Shown here: piece by piece, positions 16,790-25,927 of the stretch
How the letters are laid out: each line of letters starts with the position of its first letter
Numbering within the stretch: position 1 is the stretch's first letter
Origin: Syntrophus sp963665935
Lineage (GTDB): Bacteria; Desulfobacterota; Syntrophia; Syntrophales; Syntrophaceae
Reading direction: 5' to 3'
Assembly: GCA_963665935.1 (NCBI GenBank)
Contig: OY762510.1
Span: forward strand, 434,001 to 498,000
Length of the DNA: 64,000 nt
Made by a program: the position numbers and the translations under genes
The notes under the pieces: generated by a model
What the model saw: only the letters and a program-made list of their open reading frames with translations
The model's database searches: none
What the model was told of the DNA's origin: nothing

Positions 16790-19700
16790 ATGATAATTTC
16801 TAAGATACTTAAACACCGGACTGGTATATTTTGGTCGCTGCTTCGGGAAACGCGGATCTTTTTCGGCTGTTCTCCGCAGCGGATTCCCGGGCCGGCCCTT
16901 ATTTTCTTCCCTGTCGAACCCGCTGTGCTTTGCTGCGGTCTGGCCGGCATCCTGACCTTCAAAGGGGCTTCCGTGCCGCCTGAAAACGTTCAGGAGGTGA
17001 TCCGGCAAATCAAGGAAGGACTTCCCGCTCTGAAAGAACGGAATCTCCAGGGTTTCCTGTCCGGAGCGTTCCCGGTGGATTCTTACCTCAGCGGAAGCTC
17101 TCAATTGGAGAGGCTGTCCAATGCCCTGGAGGAGCTGAAACAGGAAGCCGCCGCGGAGCATCTCTTCTTTTCAAAAGAAGAAAGGGACGGACTGTATGAG
17201 CAGGTTGCCTCCCTGCGGGACTTTCTTTCCGCAGAGGAATTTCAACTGGAACATTCCGAAGTTTCCGTCAGCACTCAGCACCTGGAAATCATCAACGGCC
17301 GTCTGGGCGTGCTCAAAGACTTCATCTGGACCCTGGAAAAGGATATTCTGGACAATCTCGGACGGATCGCCGTCCTCTGTCCGGTCCTGCCTGGAGAGGG
17401 GTTATCCCGGGAAGCCTTCCCCAAATACCGGAAGCTCAATTATCTCCTGAATTGCCTTGATCGTCTGGAAGTCCGGGGACGGGACTCCGCAGGCATCCAG
17501 ATTTCCTTCACCCTGAAGGAGGAACAGGCCTTTGAAAAGGCATTGGCATTTCTCCGGGAAAATTCCCTTTATGAAGATTTTCTCCGGCGGAGCCAGCCGG
17601 GCGATCTGCTCAACGGCTCGATCGGGATTTCTCTCGAACCTGAAAAACGGGGTAACGCAACAGTCGCCTTTACTTACAAAACCGCGGCTATTATCGGGGA
17701 GCTGGGCCGCAATGTCCGGAAGTTGAGAGAAGCCATCGCCGGTGACGCCCTGTTTCCCGTCTTTGCCCGTTTCTCGACCGGCTTTGAAACCGCTTTTGCC
17801 CACACCCGCTGGGCCTCCGTTGGCTCCATTACGGATGACAACTGTCACCCCATCAACAATTACGCCTTGGCCATGGATAAGGCCGGTTATGACACGGGTT
17901 TGGCAATCGCCGATAAGACATACCCCCTTTACGGAAGGGGCAAATGGTTTGTCTCCGTGGTCTTGAACGGGGACATTGACAATTATGCCTCCCTCCGCAC
18001 CGCTCTGGAGGCGGGACGGGAGGTGATTCCCCGGGAAGTCACCACCGACACCAAGATCATTCCCCTTCAGATTGAAAAATACCTCCTGGAAGGCCACGAC
18101 CTGCAGGAGTCTTTTCGCCGGGCGGTCAGCGACTTTGAAGGCTCCCACGCTATTGCCATGGTCAGCAATCTCGCTCCGGAGAAGGTTTTTCTTGCCCTTA
18201 AAGGCAGCGGTCAGACCATTTACGTCGGCCTTGCCCCGGATTCGTATATTTTTGCATCGGAATTGTACGGCATTGTGGAAGGGGCCTCCCGGTTTGTAAA
18301 AATGGATGGGGAAAAGACTTCCGGAGGCCCTGACGATGAATCCGGGCAGATCTTTGTCCTTGACCAGAGTGGGCGGGGAGACCTCTCGGGGATATCGGCG
18401 TCTTTTTATGACGGGACCCCTTTCCCGCTGACCGATCGTAATGTTCAGAATGCGGAAATCACAACCCGGGATATCGACCGGGGAACCTATCCTCATTTCT
18501 TTCTGAAGGAAATTACGGAATCCGCCCTTTCCGTCAAGAAGACCCTGCGGGGAAGGTACCGGATCTCCAGAGGAAAGAATGGAGCTGCGGAGGTCTTTTT
18601 CAATCTCGGAGCCGATGTGGTTCCGGAAGGGCTCAAGGAGGCTCTCAGAAAGGGAACGATCCGCCGCATTCTCGTCATCGGTCACGGCACGGCTGCGGTT
18701 GCCGGTTCCGCTGTTGCGGATGCCCTGGAGCGATACCTTCAGGGAGCGACCCTGACCGTAGAAGCCCGGATCGCCTCGGAACTGAGCGGTTTCTGCCTTT
18801 CCGATAACCTGAGCGACACACTTGTTGTGCCCATCACCCAGTCGGGAACGACCACCGACACCAACCGGGCGGTCGCCATGGCCGCGGAGCGCGGGGCGAC
18901 AATCCTCGCCGTCGTTAATCGCCGCCAATCGGATATCACTTCCAAATCCCACGGGGTCTTTTATACGAGCGACGGCCGGGACATCGAGATGTCCGTGGCC
19001 TCCACCAAGGCCTTTTATTCCCAGATTATCGCCGGCCATCTCCTGGCCCTCTTCTTCGCCCAGATTCTCAAAACGCTGCCGGATACCGTAATCGCGGCGG
19101 AACTGGCCGTCCTCGAACAGGCACCGGACGCCATGGGACAGGTTCTGTCGCAAAAGGAGGAAATCCGTCAGGCCGCCGAGCGTTTCGCCAAGCGCAAGAC
19201 GTACTGGGCCGTTGTCGGCAGTGGCCCAAACAAGGCCGCCGCCGATGAGATCCGCATCAAGCTCAGCGAGCTCTGTTACAAGACCATCTCCACGGACATC
19301 GTGGAAAACAAAAAGCACATCGATCTGTCGGCGGAACCCCTGATCGTTGTTTGCGCCGCCGGAAATCCCGAGGCGGTCATGGGCGACATCGTCAAGGATG
19401 CAGCCATCTTCAAGGCCCACAAGGCGGCGGTTGTGGTTTTTGCCGATGCCGATGAGGACCGCTTTGACGGTCTTGCCGACGCCGTCATCCGGATTCCCCA
19501 GGCTCCTCTACCCCTGCCGGTCATCCTCAATACCGTGGCCGGTCACCTCCTGGGCTATTACGCAGCCCTCAGCATTGATGCGGATGCCCTGTTCCTGAAA
19601 GAATACCGCAGTCAGATCAACCGGATCATGGTGGAGCAGGATAAGCGCAAGGCTCCTCTTTACGAGCGGATTGCCGACCGGGACTTCCGCCGGCTGATCC

Positions 19701-20575
19701 GCGATTTTTCCTCCCAGTTTCACCAGCGGCGCAACGCCGGAGCCTTTTCCTTTACCAGCGTAAAAACCGTGTCGGATATCGCACTTCTCCTGAAGTACGT
19801 CGTCGGCAAACTCCCCCTGGAGGATTACTGGATCGACTTCAAGAACGGGGACGATCTCCTTTCTCCCATCGATCTGCTGGATGTTTCCCTGGGACAGGCC
19901 ATTGATGAACTGTCCCGCCCCGTCGACGCCATCCGTCATCAGGCCAAGACCGTTACGGTGGGAACGAGCCGCAAGGAGGAGCCCCTCTCCGGCATTCTCT
20001 TCACTCTTCTTAAGGAGTTGGGATTCTCCACCAAGGCGCTCGTGGGCAAGACCATTATGAACCTGAACCGGATTCAGGAAGCCGTCGCGGAAATCCGGGG
20101 CTATACCCTTTACGGCATCAACAACCTGGATGCGGACGGCACCCCGGGAGCGGAAGCGACGATTGCCATTGTCAAACGGGGCGGCATCTCCCTGGGAATG
20201 ACCTCTCGGGCGGAGACCTCCAACCGGCTCATGGGAACGAAGAAAACCATGGCCCGAACCCGCAGGATTTATATCGGCCGGGGGAAACTCGACGGTATGT
20301 CCATCGTCGTTCTCCCTTTGCTCGGCGAAGGAGGTTTCGTTCGCTATATCCTGCTGGTGCATGTCGTCTTCAACGAAGTCCTGCCGTTGAAAAAGAAAAT
20401 CGATATCCTGGATGTGAAGTATAATGACATCCTCAACCTGATCAATGAGTACAACCTGCCCTGGGAGGATTCTTATCTCGAGAGGATTCCTCTGGAAATC
20501 CTGCTGGGCGAAGCGGCTGAAACACTTGTGGAAGTAATCCGGAAGGAAATTGAGAAGCCGGAAAAGGAGAAGTAG
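16790..20575 (+). CDS. Giant GlmS-like protein: N-terminal glutaminase, two SIS domains, unknown C-terminal domain
   Basis: 1261 residues, about twice the length of glucosamine-6-phosphate synthase. A glutamine amidotransferase domain is present but interrupted. CCGLAGIL (Cys about 48-49) corresponds to the usual N-terminal Cys-Gly-Ile, while the RGRDSAGI motif comes only near residue 230, leaving roughly 170 extra residues between. TRWASVGS, then VVLNGDIDNYASLR complete the domain. Two sugar-isomerase (SIS) domains follow, about 624-770 (ITQSGTTTDTNRAV) and 804-950. The last 300 residues are unrecognised. If the ATG at 16790 is used (GAGGT upstream), the nucleophile must be exposed by cleaving a 48-residue leader; a GTG at 16925 would leave only two residues. 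pyrG follows after six bases. Glucosamine-6-phosphate synthesis is plausible, not certain. Confidence 0.75.
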   Translation: MIISKILKHRTGIFWSLLRETRIFFGCSPQRIPGPALIFFPVEPAVLCCGLAGILTFKGASVPPENVQEVIRQIKEGLPALKERNLQGFLSGAFPVDSYLSGSSQLERLSNALEELKQEAAAEHLFFSKEERDGLYEQVASLRDFLSAEEFQLEHSEVSVSTQHLEIINGRLGVLKDFIWTLEKDILDNLGRIAVLCPVLPGEGLSREAFPKYRKLNYLLNCLDRLEVRGRDSAGIQISFTLKEEQAFEKALAFLRENSLYEDFLRRSQPGDLLNGSIGISLEPEKRGNATVAFTYKTAAIIGELGRNVRKLREAIAGDALFPVFARFSTGFETAFAHTRWASVGSITDDNCHPINNYALAMDKAGYDTGLAIADKTYPLYGRGKWFVSVVLNGDIDNYASLRTALEAGREVIPREVTTDTKIIPLQIEKYLLEGHDLQESFRRAVSDFEGSHAIAMVSNLAPEKVFLALKGSGQTIYVGLAPDSYIFASELYGIVEGASRFVKMDGEKTSGGPDDESGQIFVLDQSGRGDLSGISASFYDGTPFPLTDRNVQNAEITTRDIDRGTYPHFFLKEITESALSVKKTLRGRYRISRGKNGAAEVFFNLGADVVPEGLKEALRKGTIRRILVIGHGTAAVAGSAVADALERYLQGATLTVEARIASELSGFCLSDNLSDTLVVPITQSGTTTDTNRAVAMAAERGATILAVVNRRQSDITSKSHGVFYTSDGRDIEMSVASTKAFYSQIIAGHLLALFFAQILKTLPDTVIAAELAVLEQAPDAMGQVLSQKEEIRQAAERFAKRKTYWAVVGSGPNKAAADEIRIKLSELCYKTISTDIVENKKHIDLSAEPLIVVCAAGNPEAVMGDIVKDAAIFKAHKAAVVVFADADEDRFDGLADAVIRIPQAPLPLPVILNTVAGHLLGYYAALSIDADALFLKEYRSQINRIMVEQDKRKAPLYERIADRDFRRLIRDFSSQFHQRRNAGAFSFTSVKTVSDIALLLKYVVGKLPLEDYWIDFKNGDDLLSPIDLLDVSLGQAIDELSRPVDAIRHQAKTVTVGTSRKEEPLSGILFTLLKELGFSTKALVGKTIMNLNRIQEAVAEIRGYTLYGINNLDADGTPGAEATIAIVKRGGISLGMTSRAETSNRLMGTKKTMARTRRIYIGRGKLDGMSIVVLPLLGEGGFVRYILLVHVVFNEVLPLKKKIDILDVKYNDILNLINEYNLPWEDSYLERIPLEILLGEAAETLVEVIRKEIEKPEKEK

Positions 20576-20581
20576 AAAAGC

Positions 20582-22198
20582 ATGAGAACCAAGTTCATTT
20601 TCATCACAGGCGGGGTCCTGTCATCTCTGGGGAAAGGATTGGCGGCGGCATCCATCGGAGCCGTGCTGGAATGCCGGGGGTTGCGGGTGACGAACCAGAA
20701 GCTGGACCCTTACATTAACGTCGATCCCGGAACGATGAGCCCCTTTCAGCACGGAGAGGTCTTCGTCACCGACGACGGCGCCGAAACCGACCTGGATCTG
20801 GGCCATTATGAGCGGTTTACCTCCACACGCATGGGGAAAAGCAACAATCTGACCACCGGCCAGGTCTACTTCTCGGTTATTTCCAAGGAGCGACGCGGGG
20901 ACTATCTCGGCAAAACGGTTCAGGTCATTCCCCACATCACCAACGAGATCAAGGATTACATCCGCCAGTCATCGGAAGGCTTTGATGTCGCCCTCGTAGA
21001 GATCGGTGGAACGGTAGGCGACATTGAAAGTCTCCCCTTTCTGGAAGCCATTCGTCAGTTTCGCAACGAGGTGGGAAGACAGAACGCCATCTTCATCCAC
21101 CTCACCTGGGTGCCTTTCATAAAAACCGCCGGCGAGGTAAAAACAAAGCCTACTCAGCACAGCGTCAAGGCCCTCCGGGAAATCGGTATCCAGCCGGACA
21201 TCCTCCTCTGCCGAACGGAAGAATTTCTGTCGGATGACATCAAGGCCAAGATCGCCCTGTTCTGCAACGTGGAGGAAGCCGCCGTCTTCACGGCCAAGGA
21301 TGTAGGCTGCATCTATGAAGTTCCTTTGATCTACCATCGGGAAGGCCTCGATCAGAAGATCGTCGATCTGCTCAACATCTGGACGGGGCAACCCCACCTG
21401 GAAGCCTGGGAAAATGTGGTGAAGAAGATCACCTCTCCAACTTACGAAGTCAACATCGCCATCGTGGGAAAGTACGTAAATCTCACGGATTCCTACAAAA
21501 GTCTCAACGAAGCCCTCGTGCACGGGGGAATCGGCAATGACTGCCAGGTCAACCTGCGTTTCGTGGATTCGGAAAAGATTGAAAAGAACGGCCTCAATCA
21601 CCAGTTGGAAAATGTGGACGGAATCCTGGTCCCCGGCGGTTTCGGCAACCGGGGCATTGAGGGGATGATCCAGGTGATCCGCTATGCCCGGGAAAAGAAG
21701 GTGCCTTTTTTCGGCATCTGCCTGGGGATGCAGATGGCTGTCGTGGAATATGCCCGGCACGTCTGTTCACTGGATAAAGCCAACAGCTCGGAATTTGACG
21801 AGGTCACGCCCCATCCGGTCATCGACCTGCTTCCGGAACAGAAAAACGTGAAGGATATGGGGGCTTCGATGCGACTAGGGTCCTACCCCTGCCAGCTCAC
21901 CAGCGCCTCTCTGGCCCATGAGGCTTACGGCGAGTTGGAAATCGGAGAACGTCACCGCCACCGTTATGAGTTCAACCAGGATTACATGGAACAACTTGAG
22001 GCCGGCGGCCTGCAGATCACAGGCCGTTCACCGGACGGCAAGCTGGTGGAGATTGTGGAGATCAAGGATCATCCCTGGTTTCTCGGATGCCAGTTTCACC
22101 CGGAATTCAAATCGCGGCCGACGGAACCCCATCCCCTGTTCCGTCGTTTCATTGAAGCGGCCCTGTGCTACCGGAGTTCACGCACAGCAAACAGATAA
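20582..22198 (+). CDS. pyrG: CTP synthase
   Basis: A 538-residue enzyme that aminates UTP to CTP using glutamine and ATP. The N-terminal synthase domain has KFIFITGGVLSSLGKGL and LDPYINVDPGTMSPFQHGEV. The C-terminal class I glutaminase has the nucleophile in PFFGICLGMQ and the His/Glu pair in GCQFHPEFKSRP. Length and motifs are those of a complete enzyme. The GGAGAAG ribosome binding site lies inside the end of the GlmS-like gene, so translation of the two is probably coupled. A strong hairpin 80 bases downstream ends the unit. Confidence 0.98.
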   Translation: MRTKFIFITGGVLSSLGKGLAAASIGAVLECRGLRVTNQKLDPYINVDPGTMSPFQHGEVFVTDDGAETDLDLGHYERFTSTRMGKSNNLTTGQVYFSVISKERRGDYLGKTVQVIPHITNEIKDYIRQSSEGFDVALVEIGGTVGDIESLPFLEAIRQFRNEVGRQNAIFIHLTWVPFIKTAGEVKTKPTQHSVKALREIGIQPDILLCRTEEFLSDDIKAKIALFCNVEEAAVFTAKDVGCIYEVPLIYHREGLDQKIVDLLNIWTGQPHLEAWENVVKKITSPTYEVNIAIVGKYVNLTDSYKSLNEALVHGGIGNDCQVNLRFVDSEKIEKNGLNHQLENVDGILVPGGFGNRGIEGMIQVIRYAREKKVPFFGICLGMQMAVVEYARHVCSLDKANSSEFDEVTPHPVIDLLPEQKNVKDMGASMRLGSYPCQLTSASLAHEAYGELEIGERHRHRYEFNQDYMEQLEAGGLQITGRSPDGKLVEIVEIKDHPWFLGCQFHPEFKSRPTEPHPLFRRFIEAALCYRSSRTANR

Positions 22199-22276
22199 CT
22201 TTGGAGAACAGTCCTTAAGAAAAAAACGAGAAGGAAAATTTTCACGCTCCGACTGTAAAATCCGGAAGATCTGGTC

Positions 22277-22304
22277 CTAACCGGACCCGTATGGGTCCGG
22301 TTAG
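22277..22304. terminator. Hairpin between convergent pyrG and flavoprotein genes
   Basis: CTAACCGGACCC and GGGTCCGGTTAG form a perfect 12-base-pair stem with loop GTAT. It sits exactly between two converging genes, so it can serve both strands. There is no long T run on either side. Confidence 0.7.
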
Positions 22305-22309
22305 CGGAT

Positions 22310-22885
22310 TTATGTCTTCAGTTTTTTTAAAAGCCAGGCCATGTTTTCACCCAGTAGCTTCATCGTACCGATCCCTTCCGAATCCGATTCCACATCGTCT
22401 TTGTCCACACCAAACCCCATGTTCCAGTAGTTGGAACCCGGAATGATCATCTGACTGATCAGGAAAAAATTGTTCATGGCCGTAAAGGTATTGGTACTGC
22501 CGGCCCGACGGACGGCTACCACAGCTGCGCCCACTTTGCGCCGGAGCACATCTCCGTTTGCCTTGGCAACAAAGCTGGCACGATCAATCAACGCCCTCAT
22601 TTCAGTACTCACGTCGGCAAAATAGGCCGGCGACCCCAGGATGATGCCGTCAGCTTCAACCATCTTTTCGATGCACTCGTTCAGCACATCGTTTTTGACC
22701 GCACATCGATTATCCTTGGTTTCATAACATTTTTTACAGGCGATACACCCCCTGATTTTCCTGCCGCTGAGATTGAATACTTCCGTTTCAATGCCTTCCT
22801 TTTTCAACTCGCTGAGCACGTAATTGATGAGGACGGCGGTGTTTCCATCCTTACGGGCACTCCCATTGAATGCGATAACCTTCAC
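22310..22885 (-). CDS. Flavodoxin-like iron-sulfur flavoprotein / NAD(P)H-dependent oxidoreductase
   Basis: 191 residues of the flavodoxin fold. The FMN phosphate loop is in AFNGSARKDGNTAVL at the N-terminus. A cysteine cluster (GCIACKKC, then a Cys 8 residues on) resembles the compact [4Fe-4S] site of archaeal/anaerobe iron-sulfur flavoproteins. GIILGSPAYFADVSTEMRAL and VVAVRRAGSTN contribute to the flavin pocket in this family. Role likely electron transfer or quinone/oxygen detoxification; the substrate is unknown. Start is GTG at 22885 with GGAGG eight bases upstream. Convergent with pyrG. Confidence 0.8.
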   Translation of the reverse strand: MKVIAFNGSARKDGNTAVLINYVLSELKKEGIETEVFNLSGRKIRGCIACKKCYETKDNRCAVKNDVLNECIEKMVEADGIILGSPAYFADVSTEMRALIDRASFVAKANGDVLRRKVGAAVVAVRRAGSTNTFTAMNNFFLISQMIIPGSNYWNMGFGVDKDDVESDSEGIGTMKLLGENMAWLLKKLKT

Positions 22886-22910
22886 CTTTCATTCCTCCAT
22901 GAGTGTTTTT

Positions 22911-22968
22911 AATACCAAGTTACATTCAAAAGGTTCACAAGGCGGCAAGAAGAAGGCGACTTGGTATT
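22911..22968. repeat. Palindrome-ended 58-base element
   Basis: AATACCAAGT (22911-22920) and its exact reverse complement ACTTGGTATT (22959-22968) bracket 38 bases, including GGCGGCAAGAAGAAGGCG. This could be a small interspersed palindromic repeat or a weak transcript-processing hairpin between glmM and the flavoprotein gene. No second copy was noticed in the window. Confidence 0.4.
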
Positions 22969-23079
22969 AGGTTCAAGATTCGAATGCAATCGCTGTCAAT
23001 CTCTCCATCGTTTACCGCCTTTGTCGGATATCTGGACATACCGGCCGGAGAGTTTCCCATGACAGCCCCGGAAACGATC

Positions 23080-24429
23080 TCAATCAAGGACGCTTTTCAC
23101 AATGTCAGCAATCTCCTGGCAGTATCTTCCCGTCACGGCGTCTGAAGGTCCCTCGACCATAACCCTGCACATATTCTGTGTACCTGAATAGCGAACAAGG
23201 ACACGGCCTTCATCCCCCAGTTCCTTCTCAACCCTGTTAATGGCTTCCATAACCTGAGGCAGGTTTCCGATATCAGGCTTGCTCTTCACGTTTACATTAA
23301 TCAGTTTCTGCGGGAAAATATCCATCAGCCCGGCAAGCTCCGACAGGGGTTTTCCTGTCCTGACCATAGCGGCAAGCAACTGCAGGGCGGTGAGAATTCC
23401 ATCCCCGGTGGTGTGGTGATCGAGAAAGATCATATGTCCCGAATCTTCCCCGCCAATCACACTGCCTAATCGCATCATATCCTCCAAGACATAACGGTCT
23501 CCCACATTGGAAGCATAATGTTTAAACCCATATTTTTTGCAGGCAACCCGCAATCCCAGGTTGCTCATGACGGTGCTGACCAGGAGATCATTCTTCAATT
23601 TCCCCTGATCCTTCAGTGCTTTGGCACAGATAAGCAGGATTTGATCCCCAGTTATTTCCCGCCCTCTTTCATCGACCGCGATCAGACGGTCGCCATCGCC
23701 ATCAAAGGCAAGGCCGATTGCGGCGCCGTTTTCCACGACCTTTTTCCTCAGGTCCTGGGTATACTGAGATCCGCAGTTCTCATTGATGTTGATCCCGTTC
23801 GGTTTATTATGGATGATTTGAAAGTCTGCACCCAGTTCCCGGAAGACCTCCTCGGCGATTCTGTATGTGGCGCCATTGGCCGTATCGAGAACGATCTTCA
23901 TCCCTTCGATGGATAAATCCCGGGGAAATGTGTTCTTCAGGAATACGATATAACGGCCATGGACATCCTGCAGGCGGAAGGCCTGCCCCATATCCCTGAC
24001 GGGCGGCACCAGATTGTGAAGCGTATTGCTCAGAATCAAATCTTCAATCGCTTCCTCTTCCTTATCGGAGAGTTTAAAGCCGCTGCCGGAAAAAATCTTT
24101 ATGCCGTTGTCCTGATAGGGATTGTGCGAAGCGGAAAGGACAATCCCCGCATCGGCGCGCATGCTCTGGGCTATGAAAGCGATCCCCGGCGTCGGCAGAA
24201 CACCGAGCAGATAAGGGTTGCCGCCCATCGAGGTGATCCCTGATTCAAGGGCGCTCTCAAGCATGTAACCCGAAATGCGGGTATCCTTCCCGATCATGAT
24301 TTTCGGGTGGGAGCGTTCCTTTTTCAGGATATAAACAACCGCCTGCCCTAAGGCGAAAGCGATTTCAGCGTTCATCGGATATCGGTTTGCTTCTCCTCGT
24401 ACACCATCAGTGCCAAACAGCTTACCCAT
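23080..24429 (-). CDS. glmM: Phosphoglucosamine mutase
   Basis: 449 residues, a full-length enzyme of the alpha-D-phosphohexomutase family converting glucosamine-6-phosphate to glucosamine-1-phosphate for peptidoglycan and LPS. It starts GKLFGTDGVRGEANRYPM. The phosphoserine loop is ASHNPYQDNGIKIF (Ser about residue 101), the metal loop DGDGDR, the sugar-binding loop GGEDSGHMIF and the C-terminal phosphate loop RYSGTQNMCRVM. An AGGGAGG-type ribosome binding site precedes the ATG. It is downstream of the beta-helix gene at 24461-25711 with a 31-base gap, so both are probably one transcript feeding UDP-GlcNAc synthesis. Confidence 0.97.
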   Translation of the reverse strand: MGKLFGTDGVRGEANRYPMNAEIAFALGQAVVYILKKERSHPKIMIGKDTRISGYMLESALESGITSMGGNPYLLGVLPTPGIAFIAQSMRADAGIVLSASHNPYQDNGIKIFSGSGFKLSDKEEEAIEDLILSNTLHNLVPPVRDMGQAFRLQDVHGRYIVFLKNTFPRDLSIEGMKIVLDTANGATYRIAEEVFRELGADFQIIHNKPNGININENCGSQYTQDLRKKVVENGAAIGLAFDGDGDRLIAVDERGREITGDQILLICAKALKDQGKLKNDLLVSTVMSNLGLRVACKKYGFKHYASNVGDRYVLEDMMRLGSVIGGEDSGHMIFLDHHTTGDGILTALQLLAAMVRTGKPLSELAGLMDIFPQKLINVNVKSKPDIGNLPQVMEAINRVEKELGDEGRVLVRYSGTQNMCRVMVEGPSDAVTGRYCQEIADIVKSVLD

Positions 24430-24460
24430 TAAAACCCTCCCTATGGTTATAGATACAAAA

Positions 24461-25711
24461 TTATATATGAAATAAATTCAACGATGGAACGATTTCTTTC
24501 GTCTTTTCACAAAGGGCATCGACCATCCGTTGAAGCCATCTGGTCCCCTTGCTGGAGACGTCTGCGGAAAGGTTCTGAATGACGGTTAAATAACCGGCCC
24601 TTTTTTCACCTTTCGCCTTTTCAAAGGCAGAAAGAAAATCTTCCCGATATTTTTCCGCAGCACTATCTCTTTGTGTTGAAGCAAAGAGGGCTTCTATTTC
24701 TGCGAATCTCTCGAAAAATTCGGCTCTCCCGGGGCCTGCCATTCCCACCGCATCGTGCCCGGGAGATAACTCGGCTTTTTCAGCCAATACCTGTAAACGC
24801 TTGATCCGCTCTTTTTTTGCGAGGGCCAGCTTATTCAACAGCCCGGGAAAAATCAGCCGACCGAATTCCTGGTCCTCCAAAAAAGGACGACGCACAAAAA
24901 TATACCATTCTTCGAGGGCCTTGAGATTTGCAAGGTAGATCACATTGTTTTCCACGATCCGGCGGAAGTTCGGATAGGCCCTGGGAACGAATGGAGCGAT
25001 CTTTGCGGATGGCGCCTTTTCAACAATCAGTCTGTTGTCCTCCAGCAAATCCCTCCTCAGCACAGTGTTGGCGGCAACAATATTGCCGTATCCGATCCGG
25101 CAGGGACCCACAGCGCCGCCCTGGCCGCCGAGAAAAATGGCCGGCTGATTAAGCATGACGCCGCGCGGAACATCACCGAACAGGGATGCCGTGGTTTTGT
25201 CTCCGTCCGGCGTAAAGTTAAAATGGACATAAGAACTTCCCACCTCGCTGTGATCCTTCCGGCTCGTCCCGCCGGCCATCAGGCAATCACAGAAGTTGAT
25301 CAGACTGCCCAGTGTCACGAAAGGAAAGAGGATGGTCTGTTTGAGGCCGACGCAGTGGGCGCCGTTAGCCTCTTCTTCGAGAATACATCCTTCACGCACC
25401 TGTGCCCCTGATCCCATGTTCGCCTTTTCCAGAAAGACGGACCGGCTGAAATATCCGCCTTTCAGTTCGACATTGTCTCCCAGTTGGCAATTATCCAGGG
25501 TGACCGGGCCTTCATAACCGATCCGGCATCCGGCAGAGATGGCCGTCTCATTTCCGTAGATCCTGCATCCGGGATAGAGCACCACACCCTTTCCGGAGAT
25601 CTGATCAACGTTGACCTCATCACCGATATCCATGGTCAAGGGATTGGGAATATCAACGCCTTTATGAATCAGCGAAATCACTTTGTCATAACAACGCGGG
25701 GTTAAGTTCAT
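24461..25711 (-). CDS. Left-handed beta-helix protein resembling the C-terminal half of UDP-GlcNAc pyrophosphorylases
   Basis: About 416 residues. Residues about 40-250 are hexapeptide-like repeats (for example GCRIYGNETAISAGCRIG, then VTLDNCQLGDNVELKGG) that build a left-handed beta-helix as in GlmU. HNF-like and GGTSRKDHSEVGSS segments are typical of this UDP-GlcNAc pyrophosphorylase-related group. No nucleotidyltransferase domain is present, so uridyl transfer is unlikely; acyl transfer or a scaffold role is possible. The C-terminal 150 residues are helical and unrecognised. The ATG at 25711 is chosen for GGAGGC five bases before it. The gene leads into glmM. Confidence 0.7.
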   Translation of the reverse strand: MNLTPRCYDKVISLIHKGVDIPNPLTMDIGDEVNVDQISGKGVVLYPGCRIYGNETAISAGCRIGYEGPVTLDNCQLGDNVELKGGYFSRSVFLEKANMGSGAQVREGCILEEEANGAHCVGLKQTILFPFVTLGSLINFCDCLMAGGTSRKDHSEVGSSYVHFNFTPDGDKTTASLFGDVPRGVMLNQPAIFLGGQGGAVGPCRIGYGNIVAANTVLRRDLLEDNRLIVEKAPSAKIAPFVPRAYPNFRRIVENNVIYLANLKALEEWYIFVRRPFLEDQEFGRLIFPGLLNKLALAKKERIKRLQVLAEKAELSPGHDAVGMAGPGRAEFFERFAEIEALFASTQRDSAAEKYREDFLSAFEKAKGEKRAGYLTVIQNLSADVSSKGTRWLQRMVDALCEKTKEIVPSLNLFHI

Positions 25712-25801
25712 GCTCGCCTCCAAACTCTGAATCATATCTTTATCTCTTTAGATTGCAACAAAATTGATCTTGTTCACAATAGCGCTTGCATATTTTTTGC
25801 G

Positions 25802-25830
25802 TTGACACACTAAGGAGATCTCCTTATATT
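25802..25830 (+). promoter_or_regulatory. Near-consensus promoter with a palindromic operator in its spacer
   Basis: TTGACA (25802-25807) and TATATT (25825-25830) are 17 bases apart, 11 of 12 consensus matches. The spacer holds TAAGGAGATCTCCTTA (25811-25826), a perfect 16-base palindrome that reaches into the -10. It faces the YvcK-like gene at 25928. A bound repressor would block RNA polymerase directly; which protein binds is unknown. Confidence 0.7.
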
Positions 25831-25927
25831 TAATTTTAGTATGCAGATTTATAACAATTCCATCTTATCAATTCTTGAGCTCACCGTTCTTCACCGGGCT
25901 CTTTTCATGAGGTGAGTTCAATCTCCA

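Noticed and set aside
17402..19420. Open frame of 672 codons on the minus strand
   Set aside because: Antisense to the GlmS-like gene, glycine/asparagine-rich shadow without motifs.
25770..25801. GCATATTTTTTGCG resembling the -12 part of the sigma-54 promoter at 33324
   Set aside because: The GG at -24 is missing (TTGCAT), and a near-consensus sigma-70 promoter follows directly.
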